DNA of 64,000 nucleotides from an uncultured Granulosicoccaceae bacterium (GCA_937958675.1 CALGND010000142.1:21316-85315), one strand, 5' to 3'; shown: positions 1 to 9,067, counted from the first letter of the stretch. A program made the numbers and translations. Notes: generated from the sequence alone by a model not told the origin.

Positions 1-6
1 TATAAT
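1..6 (+). promoter_or_regulatory. possible -10 box upstream of corrinoid protein gene
   Basis: The window opens with a perfect TATAAT hexamer 60 bases before the first gene. Any -35 element would lie outside the window, so this is only a candidate promoter. A purine-rich ribosome binding site (GAGAGAG) sits at about 52-58, just before the ATG at 67. Confidence 0.25.
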
Positions 7-66
7 CTGGGCAGTGATGGCCAGCACGTTGCTTAGCACTACTGTTATTAATGAGAGAGAATACCA

Positions 67-777
67 ATGACAGACGAAGACAACTTTGACGACGAAGAAG
101 AGATCATCCTGTCGGAGCTCAATGATGAAGAGCTTACCGAACAAATGCATGACGATCTCTACAACGGTTTAAAAGAGGAAATCGAAGAAGGTACCAACAT
201 CCTGCTTGAACGCGGCTGGGGTCCTGACAAAGTGCTCAACGATGCCTTGGTAGAAGGCATGCGTATTGTTGGCATTGATTTCCGCGATGGCATCTTGTTC
301 GTGCCTGAGGTCCTCATGGCGGCAAACGCAATGAAAGGCGGCATGGCCATATTGCGCCCATTACTGGCGGAAACCGGTGCTGAGTCAATCGGTAAGGTAG
401 TTATTGGTACAGTCAAAGGTGATATCCATGACATCGGTAAAAACCTAGTCGGCATGATGCTCGAAGGTGCAGGTTTCGAAGTATTCGATATCGGTATCAA
501 TAACCCAGTTGAAGACTACCTAGCAGCCCTTGAAGAGCACAAACCAGAAATTCTTGGTATGTCTGCACTGCTCACAACCACAATGCCTTATATGAAGGTC
601 GTTATCGACACCTTAAAAGAACAAGGCATGCGTGATGATTTTATCGTGTTGGTTGGCGGCGCTCCGTTAAATGAAGAGTTTGGCGAAGCGGTAGGTGCTG
701 ATGCCTACTGTCGTGATGCAGCGGTAGCCGTTGAAACGGCTAAAACGCTCATAGCTGAGAAACGCGCAGCAAGCTAA
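67..777 (+). CDS. corrinoid (B12-binding) methyltransferase carrier protein, MttC/MtgC type
   Basis: This 236-residue protein is the methyl carrier of a three-component methyltransferase system: its cobalamin accepts a methyl group from an MttB-type enzyme and passes it to tetrahydrofolate. A helical cap domain (about 30-100) precedes a Rossmann-like cobalamin domain with the base-off motif DIHDIG (His121), a SAL motif near 166-168 and VGG near 196-198, as in MtbC/MttC proteins. The first 41 residues are very acidic, about 19 Asp/Glu against one Lys, which is an added tail compared with typical family members. It heads a plus-strand cluster with folate and corrinoid enzymes. The methyl donor is inferred from context, not visible in this protein. 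Confidence 0.93.
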   Translation: MTDEDNFDDEEEIILSELNDEELTEQMHDDLYNGLKEEIEEGTNILLERGWGPDKVLNDALVEGMRIVGIDFRDGILFVPEVLMAANAMKGGMAILRPLLAETGAESIGKVVIGTVKGDIHDIGKNLVGMMLEGAGFEVFDIGINNPVEDYLAALEEHKPEILGMSALLTTTMPYMKVVIDTLKEQGMRDDFIVLVGGAPLNEEFGEAVGADAYCRDAAVAVETAKTLIAEKRAAS

Positions 778-815
778 TCGCTTGCTGCAGTTTGCCACAC
801 GGTGCGCTGACACCC

Positions 816-1418
816 ATGCAAAAAACCACCTTGGTCATTGCATGCGGTGCACTCTCCCATGAGTTAGTTGCACTTGCACGTGCTAACCATTGGGAACACA
901 TCGACATACAATGCCTACCAGCGCACTGGCATAACACACCAGATAAAATCACTCCCGGCGTTGAAAACAAAATAATTGACAATCGCGATCACTTTGATCG
1001 CATCCTAGTGGCCTATGGAGACTGCGGTAGCGGTGGACAACTCGACGCCATGCTTACCAAATACAACGATGTCGAACGCCTACCGGGTGCGCATTGTTAC
1101 TCCTTCTTTGCCGGCAAAGAAAGTTTTGAGCAGTTCAGCGAAGATGATATCGGTACCTTCTACTTAACTGACTACCTTGCTGAACACTTTGATCGTTTAA
1201 TCCTTGACGAATTAGGCATAAAGGAACATCCAGAGCTGCGCGATATGTACTTTGGTAATTACACCCACGTATTGTATTTAGCGCAAACAGAAGACGAGGC
1301 CAAGCTTGAAAAAGCCAAGATTGCAGCTAACACACTTGGCTTAACTCTTAAAGTTCACTACACCGGCCTGACGCCATTTAAAGACGCCTTACAGGGCATC
1401 AAAATAGTGTCGACCTAA
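816..1418 (+). CDS. DUF1638 family protein
   Basis: This 200-residue cytosolic protein resembles DUF1638, a family of unknown biochemistry. To my knowledge it recurs beside corrinoid methyltransferase genes. Visible features are an N-terminal VIACGAL strand-turn, a glycine-rich AYGDCGSGG segment near residues 75-83 and the conserved aromatic stretch CYSFFAG near 100. The ATG at 816 is preferred to an in-frame TTG at 792 because the protein then begins MQKTTLVIACGA, the usual family start. It follows the corrinoid gene by 38 bases and is probably co-transcribed. Its role may be in cofactor handling, but that is a guess from context. Confidence 0.85.
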   Translation: MQKTTLVIACGALSHELVALARANHWEHIDIQCLPAHWHNTPDKITPGVENKIIDNRDHFDRILVAYGDCGSGGQLDAMLTKYNDVERLPGAHCYSFFAGKESFEQFSEDDIGTFYLTDYLAEHFDRLILDELGIKEHPELRDMYFGNYTHVLYLAQTEDEAKLEKAKIAANTLGLTLKVHYTGLTPFKDALQGIKIVST

Positions 1419-1468
1419 CTCACTCTTTACTAAACGCAGAACGACTGCGTAATGACAGCGGAAAAATC

Positions 1469-1780
1469 ATGGCTGAATTGATCACTATCTATTGGCGAGA
1501 TATCCCTTCTCAGGTGTTGGCAAAAGCGGGCCGAAAGACTTCAAAGAAAATGCTCAGCGCGCGATTTCAAGAAGCAATCGATCGGGCCGCTATGCGCGCC
1601 GGCAAGGGCTCGAGTGATGCCTATATGGAAGATTGGGAACGTAAGCGCGCCAAGTGCGATGGGGACCTAGAGGCCGCAGCTGAGGAGGCCGCTGCCGCTT
1701 TGGAGAATGCCTTTAGTGACGAATATCTAGAAAGTGTCGTCAAAGCAAAAGGGATTGCGGAAAACGCAAAACCAGTTTGA
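1469..1780 (+). CDS. PF13769-type small protein (annotated elsewhere as virulence factor)
   Basis: This 103-residue soluble protein begins MAELITIYWRDIPSQV and carries a central helix with QEAIDRAAMRAG, matching the small family labelled virulence factor (PF13769). That name is historical and gives no function. The C-terminal half is rich in Ala and Glu and probably helical. The gene is embedded in the corrinoid one-carbon cluster, and its end overlaps a possible GTG start (1734) of the next gene. A role as an accessory of the MetV/MetF reductase or the methyltransferase is likely from position only. Confidence 0.75.
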   Translation: MAELITIYWRDIPSQVLAKAGRKTSKKMLSARFQEAIDRAAMRAGKGSSDAYMEDWERKRAKCDGDLEAAAEEAAAALENAFSDEYLESVVKAKGIAENAKPV

Positions 1781-1799
1781 TGAACTCGAGCTAATAAAC

Positions 1800-2276
1800 A
1801 TGTATCGACTCAGGTTATGGTCTGTTAAAAACGCTGGACTGATGGAGAAAACCTATCAGCTAGTGGAGCGCGTGCTTGTTGCAATGGCACCCGTATTTGA
1901 GGTTATAGGCTACGATCGAGTTGAAAAACCTGTTGCCTTTATCGAGCGCGGCATCAAGGGTGCGTTGTTTGATTGTCAGATGTGCGGCCAATGTGCTTTA
2001 AGCAGCACTGGTATGTCATGCCCAATGAATTGTCCAAAAGAAATACGCAATGGCCCATGCGGCGGCGTACGCCCTGACGGCTTCTGTGAGATTAAACCCG
2101 AAATGCGCTGTGTATGGGTTGAAGCCTGGGATGGCAGTCAAAGAATGAAAAATGGTGATGAAATAAAAACCATACAATTTGCAGTCGATCATCGCCTTAA
2201 AGGCAGTTCGTCGTGGTTAAGCGTGGCTCGGGAAAAAACCGAACCCTCTGCGACGGCAACCGGCAGTGAGGGTTAA
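1800..2276 (+). CDS. methylenetetrahydrofolate reductase C-terminal/MetV-type Fe-S subunit
   Basis: This 158-residue protein matches the MTHFR C-terminal (MetV) family, the small Fe-S partner of MetF in acetogens. Eight cysteines form the signature CQMCGQC (59-65), CPMNC (74-78), NGPCGG (about 85-89), FCEI (96) and RC (104), suited to binding a [4Fe-4S] cluster. ATG at 1800 is chosen; an upstream in-frame GTG at 1734 would add 22 residues and overlap the previous gene. Only 3 bases separate its stop from the metF-like gene, so the two are almost certainly co-translated. Finding this two-subunit reductase in a presumably aerobic gammaproteobacterium fits methyl-THF oxidation linked to demethylation. 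Confidence 0.85.
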   Translation: MYRLRLWSVKNAGLMEKTYQLVERVLVAMAPVFEVIGYDRVEKPVAFIERGIKGALFDCQMCGQCALSSTGMSCPMNCPKEIRNGPCGGVRPDGFCEIKPEMRCVWVEAWDGSQRMKNGDEIKTIQFAVDHRLKGSSSWLSVAREKTEPSATATGSEG

Positions 2277-2279
2277 CTA

Positions 2280-3308
2280 ATGTACGAAGATGAGCCCGTT
2301 CCCGGATACCCCTTGCCCATTCGCGAAGGTCATACCTCTCCGGGGCGCCTCGAACGGGTGCTCCGTGAAGGACACTTTGCCGTAACCAGCGAACTCGCAC
2401 CGCCCGACTCAGCCGATCCGAACCAGGTTTACGAACGCGCCGCCATTTTTGATGGCTATGTCGACGCGATAAACGCGACCGATGGTAGTGGTGCACATTG
2501 TCATATGAGTAGCTCGTCAGTTTGTGCTTTGCTTACGCGCTTGGGTTATTCGCTTATCCAACAAATCTCTTGCCGCGATAAAAATCGTATTGCCATCCAA
2601 GGCGATATTCTTGGTGGTGCTGCTATGGGTGTAGCCAATATGTTGTGTCTGTCAGGCGACGGCGTGCAAACCGGCGACCACCCACAAGCTAAACCAGTAT
2701 TTGATCTTGACTGCATGTCACTACTCGAAATCGCCCGAACCATGCGTGATGAATCCACATTCCAAAGTGGCCGCAAACTGGATTCTCCACCGAGGGTGTT
2801 TTTGGGCGCTGCTGCTAATCCCTTCGTTGAGCCCTATGATTGGCGTCCATTACGCTTAGCTAAAAAAATAGTGGCTGGCGCGCAATTTATTCAAACACAA
2901 TATTGCTACGACATTGATCGTCTAAAGCAATACATGCAAGTGGCTAGAGATAACGGCTTGGACGAAAAGGTTTTTATGTTGGTGGGGGTAGGCCCCATGG
3001 CCTCAGCTCGCACAGCAAATTGGATTCGCAACAATGTACCGGGCGTTCATATCCCCGATGCAGTGATCGATCGCCTTAGTGGCGCTGACGATCAAAAGCA
3101 GGAAGGCATTAATCTTTGCGTTGATCTGATTCAGGAAATTCGCGAAATTAAAGGCGTAAACGGCGTGCATATTATGGCTTATCGCCAAGAACACGCCGTA
3201 CCCAAAATTGTCGAGCGCTCAGGCGTGCTCGATGGCAGAACACCTTGGCACCCTAAACTTTACAAAGGTGATGCGAGCGTGCAACAACAAATGGATTCAT
3301 ACGAATGA
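2280..3308 (+). CDS. metF: methylenetetrahydrofolate reductase (MetF-like)
   Basis: This 342-residue TIM-barrel protein interconverts 5,10-methylene-THF and 5-methyl-THF using FAD. It shows VTSELAPPDSAD near residue 35 (where MetF has a conserved Glu), a DGYVDAINATDG segment, ILGGAAMGVANMLCLSGD near 110 (the folate/FAD loop), and QTQYCYD near 205. It is longer than the roughly 296-residue E. coli MetF. It starts 3 bases after the MetV-like gene with a good GAGGG ribosome site and ends in an ATGA overlap with the next gene. In this setting the enzyme probably runs in the oxidative direction, taking methyl groups from the corrinoid pathway towards methylene-THF. This is an inference from the neighbours. 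Confidence 0.88.
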   Translation: MYEDEPVPGYPLPIREGHTSPGRLERVLREGHFAVTSELAPPDSADPNQVYERAAIFDGYVDAINATDGSGAHCHMSSSSVCALLTRLGYSLIQQISCRDKNRIAIQGDILGGAAMGVANMLCLSGDGVQTGDHPQAKPVFDLDCMSLLEIARTMRDESTFQSGRKLDSPPRVFLGAAANPFVEPYDWRPLRLAKKIVAGAQFIQTQYCYDIDRLKQYMQVARDNGLDEKVFMLVGVGPMASARTANWIRNNVPGVHIPDAVIDRLSGADDQKQEGINLCVDLIQEIREIKGVNGVHIMAYRQEHAVPKIVERSGVLDGRTPWHPKLYKGDASVQQQMDSYE

Positions 3309-4210
3309 CCGACACAATTATTAGCTCCGCCACACGCGAACACATCATCGGTGATGATCGCGCCTTCACCATTATTGGCGAGCGCATCAATCCTACGGGG
3401 CGTAAAATACTCGCCGAAGAAATGAAAAACGGCGATTTCAGCCGCGTTGAATCAGATGCCTTAGCACAAGTGGCAGCGGGCGCACAAATGCTAGATGTTA
3501 ATGCGGGAATTCCGTTGGCTGACGAACCAGCCATCTTGGCAAAGTCCATCCAGTTAGTTCAGTCCATTACCGACACACCTATTTCAATCGACTCTTCCAT
3601 AATCGAAGCGCTTGAGGCAGGCCTAGCAGTTTATCAAGGCAAGGCATTGGTTAACTCAGTTACGGGCGAAGATGAAAACCTTGAAAGAGTATTACCACTG
3701 GTGGCAAAGTATGGTGCCGCAGTGGTCGCCATCTCTAACGACGAAACAGGCATCTCCGAAGATCCAGATGTCCGTTTTGATGTAGCGAAGAAAATCGTTA
3801 ATCGTGCATCTGATTATGGCATTGGACCAGAAGACATCGTTATCGATCCCTTAGTGATGCCAATCGGTGCAATGCGTTACGCAGGTCGCCAGGTGTTTGA
3901 TATTTTGGGGCGTATCCGCAAAGAACTAAAATGCAACACAACCTGTGGCGCATCTAACATTAGCTTCGGTTTGCCAGAGCGCAACGGTATCAATGGCGCG
4001 TTTTTGACGATGGCTGCCAGTGCTGGCATGACATCTGCCATTACAAACCCTTGCCACGAAGAAGTTATGCGCGCTGTAATGGCCGCGGACGTACTGATGG
4101 GCAATGATGCGGATTGCTTGGCCTGGATTCGTAAATATCGCCAACCGGCCGCAGAAGGCGAAGTTGGCGCCCGCGGCCGTCGCCCAACACGTCGACGCCG
4201 TCCAAGCTAA
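3305..4210 (+). CDS. methyltetrahydrofolate:corrinoid methyltransferase (MtgA/MtvA/AcsE-like)
   Basis: This 301-residue protein has the pterin-binding (dihydropteroate-synthase-like) TIM barrel. IGERINPTG (24-32), DVNAG (64-68), SIDSS (94-98) and the CGASNISFG loop with Asn218 are the usual methyl-THF contacts. It is expected to move the methyl group between the corrinoid protein and THF. The domain normally ends near residue 280. Here an extra basic tail of about 17 residues follows, with the core ARGRRPTRRRRPS, and the DNA there is GC-rich. Similar tails occur on three other enzymes of this island. It overlaps metF by an ATGA junction. Confidence 0.92.
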   Translation: MTDTIISSATREHIIGDDRAFTIIGERINPTGRKILAEEMKNGDFSRVESDALAQVAAGAQMLDVNAGIPLADEPAILAKSIQLVQSITDTPISIDSSIIEALEAGLAVYQGKALVNSVTGEDENLERVLPLVAKYGAAVVAISNDETGISEDPDVRFDVAKKIVNRASDYGIGPEDIVIDPLVMPIGAMRYAGRQVFDILGRIRKELKCNTTCGASNISFGLPERNGINGAFLTMAASAGMTSAITNPCHEEVMRAVMAADVLMGNDADCLAWIRKYRQPAAEGEVGARGRRPTRRRRPS

Positions 4211-4223
4211 GAGAACATACGCA

Positions 4224-6257
4224 ATGAGCGACACTCCGGCATCAGCACAAGTTGTATTCACACCTAGCGGCAAACGCGGCACGTTCGAGGTCGGTACATC
4301 TATCCTCGACGCGGCACGCACACTAGGCGTTGATCTGGATACAGTTTGTGGCGGCCGTGGCTTATGTGGTCGTTGCCAGATACTGTGCTCCGAGGGCGAT
4401 TTTTCAAAACACAACATTGTGTCCAGCGCCGACAGCTTAGGTGAAGGCACAAAAGTAGAGGCGCGCTACCAACGGATCAACGGAGATTTCCCAACTGGTC
4501 GTCGCTTAGGCTGCCAAGCCAAGATTCTTGGCGATCTGGTGGTCGATGTACCACCTGAGAGCCAAGTACACAAGCAAGTGGTTAGAAAAGCCGCCGACCA
4601 CGCGAACATCACGCTCAACCCAGCCATACGGTTACATGTGGTCGATGTTGAGGAACCCGACATGCACGACCCCTCCGGCGATCTACGCAGGCTTAAAAAC
4701 GCGCTGAAGAGCGAGTGGGATCGCGATAATCTGCGCGCCGATCTAAACTTACTGCATACACTGCAAGGCATATTGCGAAAAGGCAAATGGCAAGTCAGCG
4801 CAGCCGTCCACGATGACGGTCGCATCCTCGCCCTATGGCCTGGCTATAAAGAATCAATTTACGGTGTTGCTATCGATGTGGGTTCAACCACCATCGCAGC
4901 GCATTTGTCGAATCTAATCACCGGCGATGTGCTCGCCAGTAGTGGTGCAATGAACCCACAAATTCGATTTGGCGAAGATCTTATGAGCCGCGTTTCATAT
5001 GTGATGATGAATCCAGGCGGCGATGTCGAAATGACTGATGCCGTTCGAGAGGCAATTAACGGCTTACTTGACGATGTCGCAAGCGAAGCTGAAATCGATG
5101 TCAGCGATATCCTCGACATAACCTTTGTTGCTAACCCTGTCATGCATCACCTACTGTTAGGTATCGATCCGGTTGAACTCGGTGGCGCGCCATTTGCGCT
5201 GACTACTGATGAAGCACTGAATTTACCCGCGCGTGAAATGGGTATCGTCGCGCACGAAAACACGCAAGCTTATTTACTACCTTGTATCGCTGGCCATGTT
5301 GGCGCTGATACCGCTGGCGTAATCTTATGCGAGCAACCGCAGTCGCTGGACGAGCTAACTTTGTTAGTTGACGTAGGCACCAATGCCGAGATCGTATTAG
5401 GCAACAGCCAACGCATGCTTGCCTGCTCTAGCCCAACCGGCCCTGCCTTTGAAGGTGCACAAATAAGTGGCGGCCAACGCGCAGCCCCCGGTGCCATCGA
5501 ACGCGTAAGAATAAACCCAGAAACACTTGAGCCTCGTTTTAGCGTGATTGGTAGCGAGCTTTGGTCTGACGAACCAGGCTTTGCCGATAGCATCGCTAGC
5601 ACAGGTGTCACTGGCATTTGTGGCTCCGGTATTATCGAAATAGTAGCCGAGATGTTTTTAGCTGGCATCATTGATACTGATGGTGTTGTGCAAGGCAACC
5701 TCGCTGAACGCTCAAGCCGTATCATTGCAGATGACCGAACGTTCTCTTATCTAATGCACGAAGGCGAAGTTAACATTCGCATCACGCAAAACGATGTGCG
5801 GCAAATCCAGCTAGCCAAAGCTGCACTATATGCTGGTGTTCGCCTACTCATGGACCGGCTTGAAGTAGACAAGGTTGATCGTATTCGCCTAGCCGGAGCA
5901 TTTGGTAGCCATATCGATGTTAAGTACGCAATGGTATTAGGGCTCATCCCCGACTGCGAATTAGATAACGTTGCAAGCGCAGGAAACGCAGCGGGCACGG
6001 GTGCACGTATCGCACTACTAGATACTGATTCACGCAAGCAAATCGAAGAGCTAGTACGTAAGGTTGAGAAAATTGAAACCGCAGTAGAACCCGCGTTCCA
6101 GGAACATTTCGTACAAGCCATGGCATTCCCACATAAAACAGCTGAGTTTCCAGAACTTGCGAAGGTTGTGACCTTACCGGCGCGCACTGCATCAGTTGAA
6201 GGTGCTGCACAGCGAGGGCGTAAATCAAGACGCCGTGCACGACAGGCACGCGAGTAG
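4224..6257 (+). CDS. corrinoid activation protein: N-terminal [2Fe-2S] ferredoxin plus ASKHA domain (RamA/DUF4445-like)
   Basis: This 677-residue protein should reductively reactivate oxidised Co(II) corrinoid to Co(I) at the cost of ATP. The N-terminal domain is a plant-type ferredoxin with Cys42, Cys48, Cys51 and Cys97 (CGGRGLCGRC, then RLGCQAK). The C-terminal ASKHA part begins around GVAIDVGSTTIAAHLSN and includes VDVGTNAEIVLGN and RLAGAFGSH. The ATG at 4224 is chosen because it follows AAGAGAAC and starts just before the ferredoxin fold; an upstream in-frame ATG at 4104 lies inside the preceding gene. The C-terminus carries a basic tail, RGRKSRRRARQ. It lies 13 bases after the methyltransferase gene, probably in one operon. 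Confidence 0.93.
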   Translation: MSDTPASAQVVFTPSGKRGTFEVGTSILDAARTLGVDLDTVCGGRGLCGRCQILCSEGDFSKHNIVSSADSLGEGTKVEARYQRINGDFPTGRRLGCQAKILGDLVVDVPPESQVHKQVVRKAADHANITLNPAIRLHVVDVEEPDMHDPSGDLRRLKNALKSEWDRDNLRADLNLLHTLQGILRKGKWQVSAAVHDDGRILALWPGYKESIYGVAIDVGSTTIAAHLSNLITGDVLASSGAMNPQIRFGEDLMSRVSYVMMNPGGDVEMTDAVREAINGLLDDVASEAEIDVSDILDITFVANPVMHHLLLGIDPVELGGAPFALTTDEALNLPAREMGIVAHENTQAYLLPCIAGHVGADTAGVILCEQPQSLDELTLLVDVGTNAEIVLGNSQRMLACSSPTGPAFEGAQISGGQRAAPGAIERVRINPETLEPRFSVIGSELWSDEPGFADSIASTGVTGICGSGIIEIVAEMFLAGIIDTDGVVQGNLAERSSRIIADDRTFSYLMHEGEVNIRITQNDVRQIQLAKAALYAGVRLLMDRLEVDKVDRIRLAGAFGSHIDVKYAMVLGLIPDCELDNVASAGNAAGTGARIALLDTDSRKQIEELVRKVEKIETAVEPAFQEHFVQAMAFPHKTAEFPELAKVVTLPARTASVEGAAQRGRKSRRRARQARE

Positions 6258-6435
6258 TTCTAGTAACAACTTGCAATTACTATTTGAGCTAAGCACTGCC
6301 CCTACGAAACAGATTTGCTCAATTGGATCCTCGCACGTGAAGATGACGATAGATGCCTTAGCAACAAGGAATCATCGACGCACCTCGCAGCACACGTTAT
6401 GATGCTTCCACTAATACACAGCTAACGTCATATTA

Positions 6436-7755
6436 ATGGAACCCACTGAACAACACATCGATGTCATGGTCGTTGACATGCAAGGCAACTTGCGTGGCAA
6501 GTGGGTCCCCTCTGATCAGAAAAGCAAAGTACTGAATGGCGAAGTTCGGTTGCCTGTATCAACGCAAGTGCAGGATATTTGGGGCGACGATAACGACAGA
6601 CTTACTGGCATGGGGCCTGACGCAGGCGATCCAGACGGCCTTTGCGTACCAAACGCTGCTCAGCTAAACGAGACGCCTTGGAATCCAGGATCGCAACAGA
6701 TTCTTTGCAGCATGACGAGCATGACGGGTGAGAGCATGTTTTGCGATCCGCGAACTATCTTGGCTAATGTGTTGGAGAAATTTACCGCGCGTGGGCTAAC
6801 CCCGGTTGTAGCGGTGGAGCTTGAGTTTTATTTGTTGGACGCGCCTTCCGTTGTTGCAGGTGTACCCGCCCCGCCTCCTCATATCAATATCGCCGGACAA
6901 ATAAAACCGTATCAGGTTTACGACATGCGCGTTATGGATCGCATCGAACCCACACTTAAACGCATTCATGATTATGCCAAAGCGTTAAATATCCCTGCCG
7001 ATGCGTCCCTTTCTGAAATTGGCCCAGGCCAATTCGAAATTAATCTCATACATCGAAACAACGCTTTGCAAGCAGCTGATGAGGCAGTGCTGTTTAAACG
7101 CGTGGTGGATAGAGCGGCGATTGCAACCGAAATGGCTTGTACATTTATGGCCAAGCCATACACCGAGCACACCGGCAGCGGTTTACATGTGCATGTTAGC
7201 TTGCTTGATAAACACGGTAACAATATTTTTGACCAAGCTAGCAACGACAATAACTTACTGTGGGCTGCTAACGGTTTATTAGACACAATGAAAGACGCGC
7301 AAGCCTTGTTAGCACCTCATGGTAATTCGTACAAACGCCTGCAACCAGACTCCTTTGCGCCAGTGCAAATGAGCTGGGGGCACGATCATCGAGGCGTTGC
7401 CGTTAGGTTGCCAGAAACACACGGCAAGGCTGCGCGCTTAGAGCATCGCGTTGCAGGCGCTGATGCCAATCCATATTTAGCCCTAGCTGCCATACTCTCC
7501 GGTATTTTGTACGGGCTCGATAAAAAATCTAAACCCACTTTGCCCGCGCTATCCGCTGGCGAAACATCGAGCGCTGAGTTTCTTCACCATGATTGGTTGA
7601 ACGCAGTTAATCAATTTTCTGAATCTGATTTTATTAAGCATACGCTAGGCGAACACTACCAAGGCGTGTTCGCCAATGTAAAACGGTTTGAAGCGATCAC
7701 GATAAACAAAACAGTCGATCAGCTTGATTGGTTGACGTACCTGCCACGCCTTTAA
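6436..7755 (+). CDS. glutamine synthetase family ligase, gamma-glutamylamine synthetase (PuuA-like)
   Basis: This 439-residue protein is a glutamine-synthetase homologue of the type that joins glutamate to amines rather than ammonia. It shows VELEFYLLD (metal-binding Glu), EIGPGQFEINL, GSGLHVHVSL and the RLPETHGKAARLEHRVAGADANPYLALAA region (quoted only by its ends: RLPE...YLALAA). PuuA (gamma-glutamylputrescine synthetase) is the nearest well-known relative. Gamma-glutamylmethylamide synthetase is an alternative, given the neighbouring methylated-amine genes. The FAD oxidase gene follows after 10 bases, the usual PuuA-PuuB pairing. No strong ribosome site is visible before the ATG. Confidence 0.88.
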   Translation: MEPTEQHIDVMVVDMQGNLRGKWVPSDQKSKVLNGEVRLPVSTQVQDIWGDDNDRLTGMGPDAGDPDGLCVPNAAQLNETPWNPGSQQILCSMTSMTGESMFCDPRTILANVLEKFTARGLTPVVAVELEFYLLDAPSVVAGVPAPPPHINIAGQIKPYQVYDMRVMDRIEPTLKRIHDYAKALNIPADASLSEIGPGQFEINLIHRNNALQAADEAVLFKRVVDRAAIATEMACTFMAKPYTEHTGSGLHVHVSLLDKHGNNIFDQASNDNNLLWAANGLLDTMKDAQALLAPHGNSYKRLQPDSFAPVQMSWGHDHRGVAVRLPETHGKAARLEHRVAGADANPYLALAAILSGILYGLDKKSKPTLPALSAGETSSAEFLHHDWLNAVNQFSESDFIKHTLGEHYQGVFANVKRFEAITINKTVDQLDWLTYLPRL

Positions 7756-7765
7756 CACTTTGCAA

Positions 7766-9067
7766 ATGCCTAAGCCCATGCAGCGAATAGACAACTACTA
7801 CAGTAGTACGGTAAACGATCCGGGCGAATACCCTCAACTTAACGATGAAATAAGCTGTGACATCGCCATAGTAGGCGGCGGGCTAACTGGTGTTGCCTCC
7901 GCTGTAGAGCTTAGCGAGCTTGGTTATTCCGTAGTGTTGCTTGAAGCCAATAGAATTGGCTGGGGCGCTACTGGCCGAAATGGCGGCCAAGTCACAGGCA
8001 GCCTATCTGGCGATAGCGCCATGCTCAAACAATTAGAACAACGCGATGGCTTTGATGCGGCAAAATTTATCTGGGACCTTCGCTGGCGCGGGCAAGATAT
8101 CATCAAACAACGTATCGCTAAATACCAAATTGAGTGTGATTTAATCCACGGGCATTTGCATACCGCCTGGAGCAAGAAGGCCATACCCGAACTTCAGCAA
8201 ACCTTAAAAGATGCGCAAACTTGGGGATTTGATGGCCATCTAGAGTGGCTTGAGCCGGAAGCCTTACACGGCATACTTAACACCCCGCTCTACCATGGCG
8301 GCCTGTATAACAAACGAAACTTTCATGTTCATTCACTTAATCTTTGTATCGGAGAAGCTCGCGCCGCCGCTAGCATAGGCTGCAGAATTTTCGAACAAAC
8401 AGCAGTGACAAAACTCGATACCAGCAACAGCCCAGTGTTAGTGACCGAGCACGGCAGAGTGAATGCAAAAACAGTAGTACTGGCGGGCAATGCTTATCAT
8501 CGTTTATGCCAACCGCAACTCAAGGGGTTACTGGTGCCTGCGATCCTAGCCAATATGACAACCGAGCCTTTAACTGATGAGCAGGTTAGCGATTTGAACC
8601 CACAGCGCCTAGCTGTTTATGATAGCCGCTTAGTGCTCGACTATTACCGGATCACCACTGACAACAGATTGATGTTCGGCGGTGGCACCAATTATTCTGG
8701 CCGTGATGTTGATAACGTAAGGTCAAGCTTGCGCCCTGCACTGGAGGCAACCTTCCCTTCTCTTACAGGGATCAATATTGATTTCGCATGGACTTGCACG
8801 GCGGGTATTGTGCCAAATCGAATACCTTTGTTAGGTCGCGCACAAAAAAATGTCTATTACTCTCAGGGATACTCAGGGCACGGCATCGCAAGCTCACATA
8901 TCCTTGCAGAAATTCTTGCGCAAGCTTTACATGGCGAATTAAGCCGTTTTGACACTTTCAGTCAATTCAAGCACCGTAAAGTGCCGTTTGGTCAGCAGCT
9001 TGGCAACCCATTAATGGCGATCGGAATGGCGTACTACCAGCTAAAAGAGAGACTCACTGACTATTGA
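7766..9067 (+). CDS. FAD-dependent amine oxidoreductase (PuuB / DadA-like, DAO family)
   Basis: This protein of about 433 residues is a DAO-type flavoprotein. The dinucleotide motif IAIVGGGLTGVASAVELSEL lies near residues 30-50, followed by LLEANRIGWGATGRNGGQVTG, typical of gamma-glutamylputrescine oxidase and related demethylating oxidases. A C-terminal YSQGYSGHGIASSHILAE completes the FAD site. It is expected to oxidise the gamma-glutamylamine made by the upstream ligase, releasing hydrogen peroxide or passing electrons on. ATG at 7766 is preferred; a TTG at 7760 is in frame, and ATG 7778 is also possible. The substrate, polyamine or N-methyl amine, cannot be settled from sequence. Confidence 0.87.
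   Translation: MPKPMQRIDNYYSSTVNDPGEYPQLNDEISCDIAIVGGGLTGVASAVELSELGYSVVLLEANRIGWGATGRNGGQVTGSLSGDSAMLKQLEQRDGFDAAKFIWDLRWRGQDIIKQRIAKYQIECDLIHGHLHTAWSKKAIPELQQTLKDAQTWGFDGHLEWLEPEALHGILNTPLYHGGLYNKRNFHVHSLNLCIGEARAAASIGCRIFEQTAVTKLDTSNSPVLVTEHGRVNAKTVVLAGNAYHRLCQPQLKGLLVPAILANMTTEPLTDEQVSDLNPQRLAVYDSRLVLDYYRITTDNRLMFGGGTNYSGRDVDNVRSSLRPALEATFPSLTGINIDFAWTCTAGIVPNRIPLLGRAQKNVYYSQGYSGHGIASSHILAEILAQALHGELSRFDTFSQFKHRKVPFGQQLGNPLMAIGMAYYQLKERLTDY

Noticed and set aside
6196..6402. Small open frame after the ASKHA gene
   Set aside because: It overlaps the ASKHA C-terminus in another frame, has no ribosome site and no recognisable features.
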